Assembly (NCBI GenBank): GCA_026874595.1
Contig: CM049308.1
Span: 26,212,367 to 26,276,366, forward strand
DNA from: Sipunculus nudus
Lineage: Eukaryota > Annelida > Sipuncula > Golfingiida > Sipunculidae
Direction: 5' to 3'
Length of the DNA stretch: 64,000 bases
A model generated the notes under the pieces. That model saw nothing but the letters and a program-made list of their open reading frames with translations. It was not told where the DNA came from and ran no database searches. Shown here one piece after another: positions 11,920 through 24,242 of the stretch. The position numbers and the translations under genes are program-made. Position 1 is the first letter of the stretch. The number at the start of each line of letters is the position of its first letter.

Positions 11920-12369
11920 CTATGCTATGCATAGATTTTGAAACAAAACCAGAAGGTTTGCTATTTGGTTTATTCGCAAGGACCAGCAGTCAGAAATTAG
12001 ATGACCTACCTTCTTGCAGTAATTACAGATTTTCTTCGCAAATAACTGGTCTTTGTTGGACTTAGACACAGTTGACGTGGACTGAGGTGTAGCATTGTAC
12101 TTTGTTGAACTATCAGGACTACTAATACTGGGTGACTGTGCTTTAATCTTCTTTTGACCATACTGATTTACATTCTTGTTTGTGAATGACTGGTTTGATT
12201 TGCTAGTAAAGGAAATTTTGTGTGTTAATGGATTATCATCAGCTAATTGAGCAGCAATGTCAAGTGTTTCAGGACTTTTCTCATCAAGAAAAGTTTTAAC
12301 AACTGCGTGAATGCAGCGCTTGAATTCTTCAAGCAAAATCAACTGACGCAAATTGTCATAATCTTTCAT
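11920..12369 (-). pseudogene. Gag C-terminal part: SCAN-like segment and CCHC zinc knuckle
   Basis: The 149-aa frame begins with YDNLRQLILLEEFKRCIHA, which resembles the SCAN/gag capsid C-terminal fold known from Gmr1-like elements (family knowledge). It ends with the knuckle CNYCKKVGHLISDC, a perfect C-x2-C-x4-H-x4-C motif. The N-terminal gag (12370 to about 13125) is recognisable on the minus strand but broken by stops and at least one 1-base shift near its ATG. Confidence 0.75.
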
Positions 12370-13127
12370 TACATTTTTAGAACTACACCAGCGATCAAAT
12401 AACTTCTCTTTTGTCCTAGAAAATTGGACGTAGGTCTGTTCTTTACGCTTTTCCCAATTTCTGAGTTTCTGGCGGTAAGCCTGCGGAGCTAACTCATAAC
12501 CTTTTAGGATTTACCGTTTTACCAGGTCATAGTCAGCAGCAGCTTCTACTGGAAGCTTTGTATAAATTTCTCTGGCCTTGCCAGTCAATACCCCTTGTAA
12601 CAGCAGAGTCCAATTTTCCTTAGGACATTTTAAATTTTCAGCTACTTTCTCAAAGTGTAAGAATTATTTATCAACCTCTTTTTCTTGAAAAGGTGGGACA
12701 AGTCTAATGTGTTTAGTAACATCAAAACTGTGAGTTGGGGCAGCACTTAGACTATGTTCTAGTTTAAGTCTTTCAATTTCTTTTTCTAGTCTGTCTCATT
12801 CTATTTCTTTTTCTAGTCCTTCTCTTCCTAACCGTTCTTCCCTCTCTTTTAATGCTAGCTCATGTTGCATTTCCAACTTTTTTAAAATTCTTATTGCATA
12901 GCAAGGCTGTCATTTTTTTATGTTTCCTCTTCACTCTCTTCAATTAAACGTTTGCTAACTAGATCTTGCATGATTTTAGCAATGATATCAGGCTTTCTCA
13001 AAGCTTTTTTCACACTAAGCCCTAAGTGTTGTCCCAAACGCAAAAAAAGCTGATAGACTATTTGTCAACTGTTCAATTTGATCAGGGTCGGGATCGTCAA
13101 CATATGTCTCAGGTTGAAATCTGCCAT
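12370..13127 (-). pseudogene. Gag N-terminal part, frame-disrupted
   Basis: A minus-strand ATG near 13127 sits just downstream of the primer binding site. The frame is lost after a few codons and resumes in another frame. The stretch includes Glu/Lys/Arg-rich coiled-coil-like sequence (about 12750-12900) typical of gypsy gag. Confidence 0.55.
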
Positions 13128-13270
13128 GTTAAGATGTTAAAACAATAACAAAAAGCACTGAGATAAATCATGTAAACAATGTATTGTAAACAATATGTAA
13201 TCTTGTAAACAATGTATGATAAAACAATGTGTCCAGGTCTAGGCCTAATAAATTTTCAAAACTATTAAGC

Positions 13271-13288
13271 ATCCCGGACGAACCCCCA
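13271..13288 (-). other. Primer binding site, tRNA-Pro type
   Basis: The minus strand reads TGGGGGTTCGTCCGGGAT, 6 nt inside the 5' LTR. It differs at one base from the TGGGGG-C-TCGTCCGGGAT site used with tRNA-Pro in several retroelements (established knowledge). The complementary + strand ends in CCA. Confidence 0.75.
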
Positions 13289-13294
13289 ATTTTA

Positions 13295-13551
13295 TGTTAC
13301 GGAACCTAATATCAACAGATCACGTATGCGCGATGGACACAAATTTTGTAATGGAGAAAAATAAATCAGTTTCTGTAACAATAGGCAGCGTGAAATGTCT
13401 AGGGGAATGAATAAAGAAGTCAGTAGTTTTTTATTATAAAATAACTCTAATTTATTCCTAAAACAACCTAGCATTACAATACACTAAATCAATACAATTA
13501 CACAGTATAACAGCAGTATAACAGCAAATCAACACAATCACACAGTAAAAT
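13295..13551 (-). repeat. 5' LTR, truncated
   Basis: It starts TGTTACGGAACCTAAT, as the other LTR does at 7415. The similarity stops after CACAGTAAAAT at about 13551, leaving roughly a third of the 774-bp LTR. The rest was lost before or during acquisition of the adjacent sequence. Confidence 0.8.
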
Positions 13552-13607
13552 AAATTGGTTTTGTCCGCTTCATATTCGCCATGTTAATATTTCGCGCTGT
13601 CCAGTTC

Positions 13608-16245
13608 TTTTTAGCTCAGCTGACTATAAGTCATCTGAGCTATAGTCGTGGTCCATTGGTTGTCCGTCTGTCTGTCCGTCCGTCCGTCCGTCTGTCCGTC
13701 CGTAAGACTGGCACGTTTCGACACCATTGGACCTACGAATCTGAAATTTGCCATACAGTTAGATGTCCCAAAAATCTCCTACCATACCGAAAATTGGGTC
13801 AATAGGACTTTGTTCCTTTGAGATATTAAGGAAAAAACTCAATTTTTTATTAGAAATCTATTTTTACACTTCAGGACTGCCTAATATCAAAACCACTCAT
13901 CTGGTTTTCTTCATATTTATCATAAATGTTCCTCTATATAGTTCCTATGTACACGCCAGAAATTAAGTCAGTATTATTTAATTTAAAAAAGTTATGGGCC
14001 CAAACATAATGGACTTTATAAAAAAATCAGGAAAGATATTTGGTCACTTAAGACCAAAAGTGTTAAAGATAGGGACTTTTTTTTCAGTAATACAACTTTA
14101 ATTGATCAAAAGTTTATTGTATACCAAAAATTAGATCAAAATCTGTTAAATTTTTTTTAAAATATTGGCAAAAATATAAAATTGGTACCTTAAATTTTGC
14201 CCAAGTTTGACCATGGCACTTTTTTTTCCTGTAAGTACTGTGGATTTAATTTTCACAGCATGTTTTTGTTAGCATTTTGTCTGTTAACACCAAAAATTTG
14301 AATCCAGTTGATCAAAAACTGTAGATTTTATTCAAGTTTTCAAGCACCATGTCACATCAAGTTTACATCAAGCTAGTGTTATGCAGTATGCTAGAGCTCA
14401 GCTCCCCAGCTTCAGCTCGAAGTTCCTTAAATTTAGCATACAGTTAGATGTCTCCAAATCCTCTACCATGCCAAGAATTTTATCACTAGGACTTAATTCC
14501 TTCGAAATATTAATGAAAAACTTCATTTTTCCATTAAAAACCCATTGTTACACTGTAAGACTGCCTCATATCAAAACCACTGATCTGACTTTGATCATAT
14601 ATTATATACATATTTTTCTATACATTCGCTATGCACATGTTTTAAGTTATGGGCCCAAACATAATACACTTTTTAAAAAATCAAGAAACATATTTACTCC
14701 CTTAACAAGAGGATTGCTGAAGCTAGAGATTTTTTGTCAGGGATGTAACATTATTTAATCAAGATTCAATTGAATACCAAAAATTAGTTCTGAATTTTTC
14801 AAATTTTATAAGTTATTAGTATAAATATAAAATTAGTACCTTAAATTTTGCCCAACTTTGACCATGGCACGTTTGTTTCCTGAGAGGACTGTTGATATGA
14901 TTTTCATATCATGCACACATAAGGATTTCATCTTTGTAGTTTAGAAAGCTGAAGGAAATTGGCCAAATATTGTTGCTTTTATTAATGTTTATATGAGACC
15001 ATGTCAGACTCAGGCTTAATCCAGCCCCTCTTCAGTCACCTGTATGTTGACCTTGTTGACCTTTCATCAGATTATGCATGCTTGAGCGAAGCATACACTG
15101 GGGCAGCCAGGCAGCTAATGCCCAGCCACAGTTGATCCAGGTGTCCAACCCAACTCATCTAGTAGTTGTTTTGAAAAACAACATAACAATAAACAATAAA
15201 TTAATAATTTTGTATTGGTTTTTCATAACAAATTAAAGAAAAATTAATAGAAAAGGAATTTGTTAGTTGATGAGTAACAGAAAATTAACTTGCAGTTACT
15301 GATGATGTAAGAATCTTGTATGGATGGATAGAATGTCAATGTCAATGTTATTCCAAGTAACCCCATGCAGTCACCTATGGTATTTTTCAGTAAAATTTTA
15401 ATGATAAAAAATAAATCATATTATTCATTACTAATCATTAGTGATCATATGAAGGAAATTAATGATAGACAAAGATGCAGTTTATAATATTTATCTAGAT
15501 TCCTACTGTGTCTAGTGTGTAGATTGATGTGAAAGTAGTCCAAAGTGAATATATTACATTTATTTTTTTTTAAATAAATAAAAGCCATAAAACCAGGTAC
15601 TTATGATCATTATTTAAATTTGTGAATTTTGTATATTCTGGATTCTCAACATCTTTGTTTGGCTAAAACTGAATAAATACTAGACATGGTGCGAATGCTT
15701 TGCAAATGTATTTGAATAGGAATATGAATATGTACTGCATTAAAAAATTTCATTTCATAAGAATGGGAATTCAGGTAAAAATGAAAGTATTTGAATACCA
15801 GTGCAGATACTTTCAAAATGTATTCATGAATGCATTCATGAATATATTCTATAATATTATTTCAATATTCATTTCAGTTATATTTTATTTTAAAAAATCA
15901 TATGATTTACTTACTATTTTTTTATATAAAAATTATATTGGCACAATATTTGTTATTAAATTTTAATAAATAGTTAAACTCTTTTATAATATGTGCTGGT
16001 TATAAGTTATATGGCCAAGTTAAAATCTGTGTGACAATAGCACTCCATTTGTTAATAAAATAAATGAAATAAGTCCTCTTCCCTGTCTCCAGAGATACTA
16101 TCAAAATCATACATAAGCTAAACACCAACAACTCATAATAAAGCTTATATTTATTACCACACAAAACAAGCATGTGCCTCTTTCCCAAATCATATTTTTT
16201 ATCATATATAACAGCTGAGCGCCGTGACCCATGGGTCCCTTGTTT
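13608..16245 (+). mobile_element. Helentron-like non-autonomous element, family A, copy 1
   Basis: The 5' end TTTTTAGCTCAGCTGACT pairs with the nearby AGTCATCTGAGCTA and is followed by a GTCCGTCC simple repeat (about 13660-13705). Two ~650-bp degenerate core units follow ('cagttagatgtc', 'taccatgccaa', 'ctgcctaatatcaaaacca'). The 3' side has CAGCTGAGCG (16212-16221), the inverse of the 5' end, then GACCCATGGGTC and CCTTGTTT. The left edge is close to the truncated LTR. No protein-coding capacity is seen; frames at 13581-14758 are shadows. Confidence 0.7.
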
Positions 16246-16579
16246 CGGTATAGGGTTAATTAATATTTTCTTGATGTAAGAAATATATAAGCATAGTGTA
16301 ATTTACACAAAACACATCCATTATTTTTTTTATTTAATATGTGCAAAATTATAATAATTCGAGGATCCTGAGGAATATGGAACGAGTGGGGATTCTTTTA
16401 GTTCATGAAGGAGAAATTATAATTTGTAATATTTTTCTTGAATTGACTTTTACTTTATACACTGCAGACATTGATAACGTACACGAGTCGCCAATAAGGA
16501 TCTGACATTAACGAATGCTCGTCTCTGTATATGAGGTGCCTTTTTCATTAACGTTTTATTTTCGCGATAGCGCCAAAAA

Positions 16580-16850
16580 AAGGTATGGTTCTCAGGCACC
16601 GCCCGCTTCAATTTTAACCCACAGCATCAAAATGTTTTGATTTTCATCTTTTAAGAAGATAAAATGATAAAATTTTGATAAGATTTCCTTTGTTATGTAT
16701 TACTTTTACCTATTTATCAAATAAAAATCTGATATTACCATGCTTTTCCCTGTTCATATGATCATTTTTATCGTAACACAAAAAAGAAAAAACAAAAAAT
16801 CGCCCGCCTGCACTGATTTTTTATAAAAAAGTGCCTGAGAACCATACCTT
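16580..16850. mobile_element. MITE with 20-bp perfect TIR, copy 1
   Basis: It starts AAGGTATGGTTCTCAGGCAC and ends with the exact inverse. The inner sequence is A/T-rich with CCGCCCGC near each end. A second, more diverged copy lies at 55280-55533. Flanks are A/T runs, so the target duplication is not clear. Confidence 0.8.
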
Positions 16851-17505
16851 GTTTTTTTTCACCTAATTTCTTTTTTTGAAACCCTCGCGAACAAAAAGCC
16901 ATCGTCCGCAGCCTTCTTTCAAGAACATATGGCAGACTCCTCTCCTAGCGACAGCTGTACTGAAAGGATTGGTCAAATTAGATTTGACAAACTTATCTGA
17001 CCTGTCAGCTGCCCCTGACCGACAATGTATATTGATTCTGGATTAATCGATTCAATGTTATTCCAAATATAACCCTAAAGATATCACAACAGACTATAAA
17101 ACGGTTACTTAGTTGTCATACGTTGAGGTATGCAATACTTTACCTATCCCGACACGGGAAATTCATCCCTAATAGAAAAACAGATATCGCTGACGACTAA
17201 AAGTCACTCTAACCCCTACACAACACACTTTGAGGTAACATTAATTGTGTCAAAGACAAAACACAGACAGAAAACATTCAGAATTTATAAGCAAGACTGT
17301 CTTGCTAAATAATCCACAAGTAGCTAGCCCTCAATTTAGACCATCAGTATACTGTCATGGTATAGAGAATGAAATCTGGTAGAATTTGAAATCTTATACG
17401 TAGAGATACCAGCTGAGTTTAAAATATCACCACTCAATTGCGGACAAAACGTCAGTGTCCGCAGCTGGTTTCACTGTACAGCGTACTGAATAGCGTTGGT
17501 TTCTA
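16851..17505. other. Intergenic sequence, nothing recognised
   Basis: Short frames only; no repeat ends before the TACACTGTT terminus at 17506. Confidence 0.35.
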
Positions 17506-17689
17506 TACACTGTTAAAAATTACCGTAAAATAACGGCGCATAAGACTGTAAATTTACGCCGCTTTGCAATGTAGACGCTCTTGTGCGTTGAATAACGCGC
17601 AAATGCAACGTCAAATGATGAGCGTCTGTGAAAATGGTGTGACACGTGTGTAAAGCAGACGGTACAGATGAAATAAACCGCGCGTCATG

Positions 17690-17813
17690 TGATCAGCGGG
17701 GCTACTCATGACGTCAACATCCTGGATCTTTTGACTCCACGGCGGGAAGAGAAGCCATTTTTGTCCGTCTGCTGGCTGCTGAAAGTCACAGAAGTTACCC
17801 AGCATCTTCATTG
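17690..17813 (+). other. Candidate first exon / promoter-proximal segment of a spliced transcript
   Basis: A GC-richer stretch contains ATGACGTCAA (CRE-like, about 17708), a CGGCGGGAAGAG patch, and a good donor TTG|GTAAAA ending at 17813. It lies just upstream of exon-like segments at 18987, 19967, 24243 and 24769. I see no long frame, so it would be 5' UTR. Confidence 0.3.
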
Positions 17814-18038
17814 GTAAAATGTTCTTCTTTAATATGTAGGCATAAATCTGTTTACTGTGTTAGTTGTTATTCTAATACTGTGTAATAGTGTACGTTGGTA
17901 ATTGTATAGTGGTACGAGGCCAGTCTCGTTCATGTGTTCCCTCAGTTGGGGGGGGGGGGGGGGGGGGCGACTGTCACTGGCAGGGGTAGAAGAGTGATTG
18001 AGTTGGAAATATATATTATGTATATATGTGTATATATA

Positions 18039-18043
<5 letters not shown>

Positions 18044-18099
<56 letters not shown>
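18044..18099. repeat. (AT)n microsatellite
   Basis: Pure AT run downstream of a 20-bp G tract (17948-17967). Confidence 0.9.
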
Positions 18100-18104
<5 letters not shown>

Positions 18105-18540
18105 TATAATGTGTGACATTTGTGTGATGTTGATATTATATATTAATTAAGTGCAGGTTTTATGTTTCCATTAAATGTCAACTCTAAACCATGTTTAGAT
18201 TATTAGATAACCTTATATTTCAGTTAATTTAGAAATGGAAACAAAGTCAAGTTTTTTAATTATTAATATATTACATGTCCAATATATAAAAGCAATTGTT
18301 ACTTGCTCAATATCAGTGTTGGGGATGATTACATTGAGTAAGTGGGGGGGGGGGGGTATATAACCCCCATTCCCTGCATTGATGCCAATGTTTATCATTA
18401 ATGATTAAGTCGTTTTTAGTTTCAGGGAATTGCCAATAAGAAAAAGGAAGCAAACCCAACCCCCCCCCCCCCCCCCGTCCCAAAAACACACACCTGGCCA
18501 TGTCTGTGTGTATATCATGCATGATATATAAATATACATG

Positions 18541-18544
<4 letters not shown>

Positions 18545-18615
<71 letters not shown>
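18545..18615. repeat. (AT)n microsatellite
   Basis: Pure AT run of about 70 bp, near a C17 tract (18460-18476). Confidence 0.9.
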
Positions 18616-18617
<2 letters not shown>

Positions 18618-18986
18618 CTTAAAGGTGAAATATTGGTAAAGGCACCACTGAAAACAGTTTTGAATTATTTATTCACTAGATTTTAAATGAGGCCTTGAAT
18701 AAGGTTTTCCCACTTACATGTCAACCAGAGAAATTAAGATATCAAAGTCCCTTTATTTTTTTTAAATATTTTTAATAGATGCTTAAACAGAGCGTAAACA
18801 CAGACCAAACAAATAATAAACAGCTTTGAGACAATTTCCTAAATTTCTTAACATGTTTTAGAAGAAAAAAAAACAAACCATGCTAGCCAAAGTGCAAACA
18901 TATTAGCCAGTCTTTTTGAGAGAGAGAGGGAGAGAGAGCCTGAAAAGGCTGCTAAGGCACAGCCAAATACTGTTTTATGTTTTCAG

Positions 18987-19079
18987 AAAATGGTCAAGCA
19001 TTTCCATCAGAGTGGCAAATTCAAAGAAGATTTGGATACCATCATGGCAACTTTCCTATTTCTTAAGAATAGGAATTAT
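18987..19079 (+). pseudogene. Coding-like exon of a decayed multi-exon gene
   Basis: It is preceded by TGTTTTCAG and followed by the donor TAT|GTAAGT, and is 93 bp (31 codons), fully open: it starts KMVKHFHQSGKFKEDLD and ends FLFLKNRNY. It joins in phase 0 to the next candidate exon, which begins VFREPYMHQLLEER. The gene family is not identified with certainty. Confidence 0.4.
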
Positions 19080-19112
19080 GTAAGTTTACACATCACATAA
19101 TAATATACTGCC

Positions 19113-19152
19113 TTTTTAGCTCAGCTGACTGTAAGTCATTTGAGCTACAGGG
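19113..19152 (+). repeat. Solo 5' end of a Helentron-like element (family A/B)
   Basis: The sequence TTTTTAGCTCAGCTGACTG with AGTCATTTGAGCT is the usual 5' hairpin end. The sequence after it does not match the cores of the other copies, and poly-C tracts follow at about 19236 and 19323. It appears truncated. Confidence 0.5.
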
Positions 19153-19966
19153 AAGACACCACCTCTGTCACTGTCGTTCACTGACACCAGTACTAAAGTT
19201 GTTATTGAACTTTTGTTGGAAAACATAGCTCATTGACCCCCCCCCGCCACAAATTGTTCTAGCAAGGCCTAGTGAAACCATCTGTAATGTCCAGGTTTGC
19301 TCAACTGAATTGTTGCTAGAGACCCCCCCCCCCCCCCCCCCACTCTGTTGTACAGGGTTGCAATTTCCATTCATAATGTGGGTAGGATGGGGTTTTTGAC
19401 ACCCCCTCGCTCACATATACCTTTGTAATGGGGTATACCACATCTCATCCATCAGTATGCATCAGACTGAGGGCATTTATACTTGTACTAAGATTCAAAA
19501 TTGGTAGTACTTGCTTTAAACATGTACTTGTCACACCTTAATAAATAATAACTTTTCAAATAATAGTCAAGTTTATCATCAGGGAACCCGGAAAGATTAC
19601 GCAGGTTTGCATTATGACTTTAGCCCTTGTTATATTATAATAGCTAGTATATGTAAATGCAGTTACAAATGTTACATCATTTTGTTATATAAAGGCTGTA
19701 CTGCATATATTGCTTCCTATTTATAAATCCTCATACACATGTGATGCTGTTTTTGCACCTTTCTGTTTATACACTGAGTAAAAACATTTGTTGACCCAAT
19801 ATTTACCATTTTTATATGCAATATAGCACTTTTGTTTATTAATTTATATACCTGCACTTACTTTGTAAATATTATTCATATGCCTGGTGCTGAGATTGTC
19901 TTTTGTTGGTTACATGTTAATCAGTTCTGTTTTTATATACTCCTAGAATTTGTTCTACTTGTGCAG

Positions 19967-20149
19967 GTGTTCAGAGAGCCATACATGCATCAATTATTAG
20001 AGGAAAGATGACGTAAATGTTCCAAGCCTTACCAAACTTAGAGCTGTGAACAAAGTACAAATGCAAGATGTGCAAGGTGCACAACTACACTGGCAAGCAG
20101 TTGCAGGGTAATTTCCTAGCATAGAACATTGCAGAAAAGGTACACCAAG
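19967..20149 (+). pseudogene. Exon-like segment with in-frame stops
   Basis: The acceptor is TTGTGCAG and the donor AAG|GTAAGT. The continuing frame reads VFREPYMHQLLEER and then a TGA. Beyond it the same frame shows Cys pairs (RKCSKPY, ARCARCTT) interrupted by further stops. This suggests an inactive relic of a protein with a Cys-rich segment, or a non-coding transcript. Confidence 0.35.
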
Positions 20150-20306
20150 GTAAGTTTGAATTTGATCATATTTTCTTTTGTACAGTCCATGGCAATTTGA
20201 ATAAGCTGATGAGTTTAATAATCTGTGAAACAAGTATCTTACATATTGAACATTATCAGTGATGCTGACCTAAATTTGCCTGCCTGTTTCTCATTCTCTC
20301 CATTCA

Positions 20307-23300
20307 TTTTTAGCTCAGCTGACTATAAGTCATCTGAGCTATAGTGGTGGTCCATTGTCCGTTGTCCGCCCATCTGTCTGTCCGTCTGTCCGTTTGTCCG
20401 TCTGTAAGACTGGCACGTTTCAACACTGTTGGACCTACAAATCTGAAATTCTGCATACAGTTAGATGTCCCCAAAATCTCCTACCATGCCGAAAATTGGG
20501 TCAATAGGACTTTGTTCCTTTGAGATATAAAGGAAAAACCTCAATTTTTTATTAGAAATCTATTTTCACACTTCAGGACTGCCAAATATCAAAACCACTC
20601 ATCTGGTTTTCTTCATATTTACCATAATTAATTCTCTATATAGTTCCTATGTACATGCCAGATATTAAGTCAGTATTATATAATATAAAGAAGTTATGGG
20701 CCCAAACATAATGGACTTTGTAAAAAAATCAGGAAGATATTTGGTCACTTAAGACCAAAAGTGTTAAAGTTAGGGACTTTTTTCCAGTAATACAACTTTA
20801 ATATATCAAAATTTAATTGTATACCAAAAAATTAGATCAAAATCTGTTAAATTTTTTTAAATATTGGCAAAAATATAAAATTGGTACCTTAAATTTTTCC
20901 CAACTTTGGCCACGGCACGTTTTTTTTTTTCACAGCATGTATACATAAGGATTTAATCTGTTAAAATCTGAAACTTGAAAATAAAAGCTGCAAAATTAGG
21001 CTAGTTATTGAATTTTTTTCGAGGCGCTCGTTGTATTCCCTTACATTGTCAAGCAGTCCACTTTGATGACTGTAGGTCATTCAGTGCACATCTCTATGCT
21101 CCCCAAGCTGTTGGCATAATTTTAGATTACCCCAAAATCTCCTACCATATCGAAAATTGGGTCATTAGGACTTCGTTTCTTCGAGATATTAAGGAAAAAA
21201 AACTCTGTTTTCCAAAAAAAAAGCCATTGTTACACTTCAAGGCTGCCTAATATCAAAACCACCAATCTTTTTTTGATCGTATTTAGTATTCACATTCTTT
21301 CATACATTTTCTATGAACATACCAAAAATTAGGTCAGTATTGGGTATTATTTTGAAGTTTTGGGCCAAAACATAATGCAATTTTTTTAAAAATCAGGAAA
21401 TATATTTACTCATCTAACATGAGAATTGCTGAAGTTGGAGACTTTTTTTTTCAGGAATATAACTTTATTTAATCAAGATTCAATTGTTTACCCAAAATTA
21501 GATCTGAATTTTGCAATTTTTTCAAGTTATTAGCATAAATAAAAAATCAATACCTTAAATTTTGTCCAACTATCAAGTTGGCACTGTTGATTTAATTTTC
21601 ACAGCATATATACATAAGGATTTAATCTTTAAAAATCTGAAATTTCAAAGAAATTGATCGGAAAGAATAGCTTTCATTCATGTTTTCATATATACACCAT
21701 GTCAAGTGTTGATTACATCTAGCCCACCTAGTAGTACAGCCTCCACTTTCATTATGTAACCCCCCCCCCCCCCCCAGATTGTGCATAAACTAGATGAATG
21801 TTATTATTTTCTGTATTTGATTCATTCTTATTCTAGGCTATGCTACATTTTAGATTTTGTATTGTACCACCAGGGTTACAATGATTAAAGTGTACATTTA
21901 ATTGTGTCCACAAAGTGGTGTATTGCTATGAAAGTGTAGATGTTCATGAGATAAGTAATTCCTTACTTCAGAAGAGTAAAAACTTCACCAGGTGTGAAAT
22001 TGACAGCAATAAATTAAAACTGGGATAGTAATTAGCACAATGATATTGTTTGTCCCTCATTCAACCAACAGTGTGTATACTTTATTTGAAAAGATGTTTT
22101 ATTTTATCAAATTTACTGAATCTTTTATTTTATTTTGGTGAATAAAATTAAGCATGTACTGAAAACTCAATTGTGCAAAACTTTTAAATAGTGATTCAAG
22201 GATTATTCTTGTAGATGCCATGTTGTGGCATTATTTTCTTTTAAATTCAGTTTAAACATTTATGATTTAAAAATAATAAAATATATGTGTATGCATAATA
22301 TGACCCAATATGAGCTACACTCTTGATATATGATGATTGCAACTTTTGCAACAATTCTAATATTTTAACTTATAGTTTCAGTTTTTTCTCTGTATATAAA
22401 ATGTTTGCAACTTTTGCATCAATTCTAATATTTTAACTTATAATTTCAGGTTTTTTTATTAAAAATTTATAAAACTTGTAAATAAAAAAATGATTCAGAT
22501 AAAAACTTCTTAATGGAAAAAGTGGATATGCTTAAAAAAAATAGGATTATATATAAACTGAAATGCATTATTCCCTTGAAAGTGAAATAAAGGTATTAGT
22601 CCATTCTGTCCACCTGCCTGTCCATCTGTAAATTTTCATATGCATCACAGTATCTCAAAACTTTTACTGTTTTTCTTCATGACAGTCTTGTCAGAGTATT
22701 AATTCGCAATCATATATTTAGAACTTTACTATAACCAAGTAGGAGGGCCCCTTTCCTCTTAGCTTTTCATATTCTTATATAAACGAAAATCATTACAATA
22801 GAATATTTCTACATCCACCTTAGTGCTGCCCTCACTTTTCCCTTCTCCGAACCCCATCCCAAAGTCAGCCTCAGTAAGCAAGAACAAGATGAATCAGATA
22901 TATTCATACTTTAATATTTTGTATAACTATTCATCCATAGGTACCTATGTACATGCCAGAAATTATGTCAATATTGTGTAATATGTAGACATAGTGGGCA
23001 TCACAATAATGTACCTTGTCAAGACTAAAGAGATATTGTGTCATACAGTCACAAATTCATAAATCACTTCATCAGCATAGTTAATCATAACATCATATCC
23101 ATCAAATTGAAAGCTTGCAGACTACCATACACTTTAGATCCTTCAACAAATAGCCTTATCATCATTCTACTACTGCTTATTACTGCTGTCATTGCATTCA
23201 TATTTGCTCAAATATATCACAATTTTCAACCCCTCCTAAATAAATAAAAAATAAACCACTATATTTGACTCTATTAATCCATCAGGTTATTTCATTTATT

Positions 23301-23452
23301 ATTTACTCACATACTACATTACATTCCTTTATAATAGCCCAACATGTCCATGATATTCATAAGCTTTATCGACTCAATATAGTATCACAGTGGAGAAACA
23401 TTTATAGTCAAATCATGATCAACTGAGCGCCGTGACCCATGGGTCCCTTGTT
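20307..23452 (+). mobile_element. Helentron-like non-autonomous element, family A, copy 2
   Basis: It begins TTTTTAGCTCAGCTGACTA with AGTCATCTGAGCTATAG and a GTCTGTCCGTCTGTCC repeat. The 5' 600 bp align clearly with 13608-14300. It ends with CAACTGAGCG (23420-23429), GACCCATGGGTC and CCTTGTT, as copy 1 does. About 500 bp more internal sequence than copy 1 is present. It is non-coding; frames such as 21008-21250 and 23038-23247 are chance. Confidence 0.7.
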
Positions 23453-24142
23453 ATTCTAATAAACTTTTTGGCTTGCTGGAGCTGAGCCACGCTAACCTGA
23501 CCATCTCTAACCTTACAGTGTCATTTGTCAAACCTGCTGATTATTGGCTATTTTGTTAATTTTATGCAGTTTGGAACATGTTTACTCCCTATAAAACATT
23601 GCAGATATTCTGGTTATCAAATATTCATAATATAATTATTTACAGTTACAATAAATAAAATCCAGGCCCATAGCCTTACTGTTAATTACTTCATATTTAC
23701 ACATACTTTCATTTGTGCCTTTAAAAATACTTTGTCAGGTCTATTGTCTGTAGAAATCATTCTGGAAAAAGACATTTCATAATTAAATCATCAAATCATG
23801 TATTTTTTTCCATAACCTTTCATATACGATCAGGTATGCACATTCAAAAGAAGTCTCTTTATTCCAATGAAATATTCTAACTCTCTCATAGATTTTAGAA
23901 AGATGGGCACTTTACAGGAAACAATATTAATGTTATCCTTATGCAGTGAATAAGTATTAACAAGTATAGTTTTGACCCTTCAGTGTGATGTACATGCTAG
24001 GCTTAATTTACTCTGTCAATATTTAGGTATCTATACAACAGATTTTATGTTAATAATATGGCAGAGAAAATGAAAAAAAAATGATTATTAATTGATCAAC
24101 TTTCAGTCATTGAGTATGATTTTAAAACTGATTCGTATCACA

Positions 24143-24145
<3 letters not shown>

Positions 24146-24204
<59 letters not shown>

Positions 24205-24211
24205 TATATAT
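24146..24211. repeat. (AT)n microsatellite
   Basis: AT run with one interruption, ending about 30 bp before the exon-like segment at 24243. Confidence 0.9.
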
Positions 24212-24242
24212 GCATGCATTGTCTGTGTATTTGTATTTGCAG

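Larger units (their letters stand above)
7415..13551 (-). mobile_element. Gmr1-like Ty3/gypsy-group LTR retrotransposon, inactivated and truncated
   Basis: On the minus strand the order is truncated 5' LTR (13295-13551), primer binding site, gag, protease remnant, integrase, reverse transcriptase, RNase H, polypurine tract, 3' LTR (7415-8188). The RT and RNase H are of Ty3/gypsy type, yet integrase lies before RT, the order described for the Gmr1 clade. Gag contains a CCHC knuckle and a SCAN-like segment, which also fits Gmr1-like gag. Many frameshifts and stops split the coding region, the protease motif is altered, the integrase region with the third acidic residue is missing, and the motif A Asp of RT is Tyr. 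Only about 257 bp of the 5' LTR remains, so no target duplication can be read. The element is dead. Confidence 0.85.

Noticed and set aside
13660-13705. GTCCGTCC arrays as a possible CRISPR or satellite array
   Set aside because: There are no unique spacers. They are short simple repeats at a fixed place behind the 5' ends of the Helentron-like elements, in a eukaryotic genome.
17829-18119. Open frames of repeated Ile-Tyr (also at 6079, 24092, 41077, 50930, 58416)
   Set aside because: They are translations of (AT)n microsatellites and adjoining G/C runs, not proteins.
23038-23247. Hydrophobic 69-aa frame that could be a small membrane protein
   Set aside because: It lies inside the non-coding family-A element and has no upstream signals or counterpart in copy 1.
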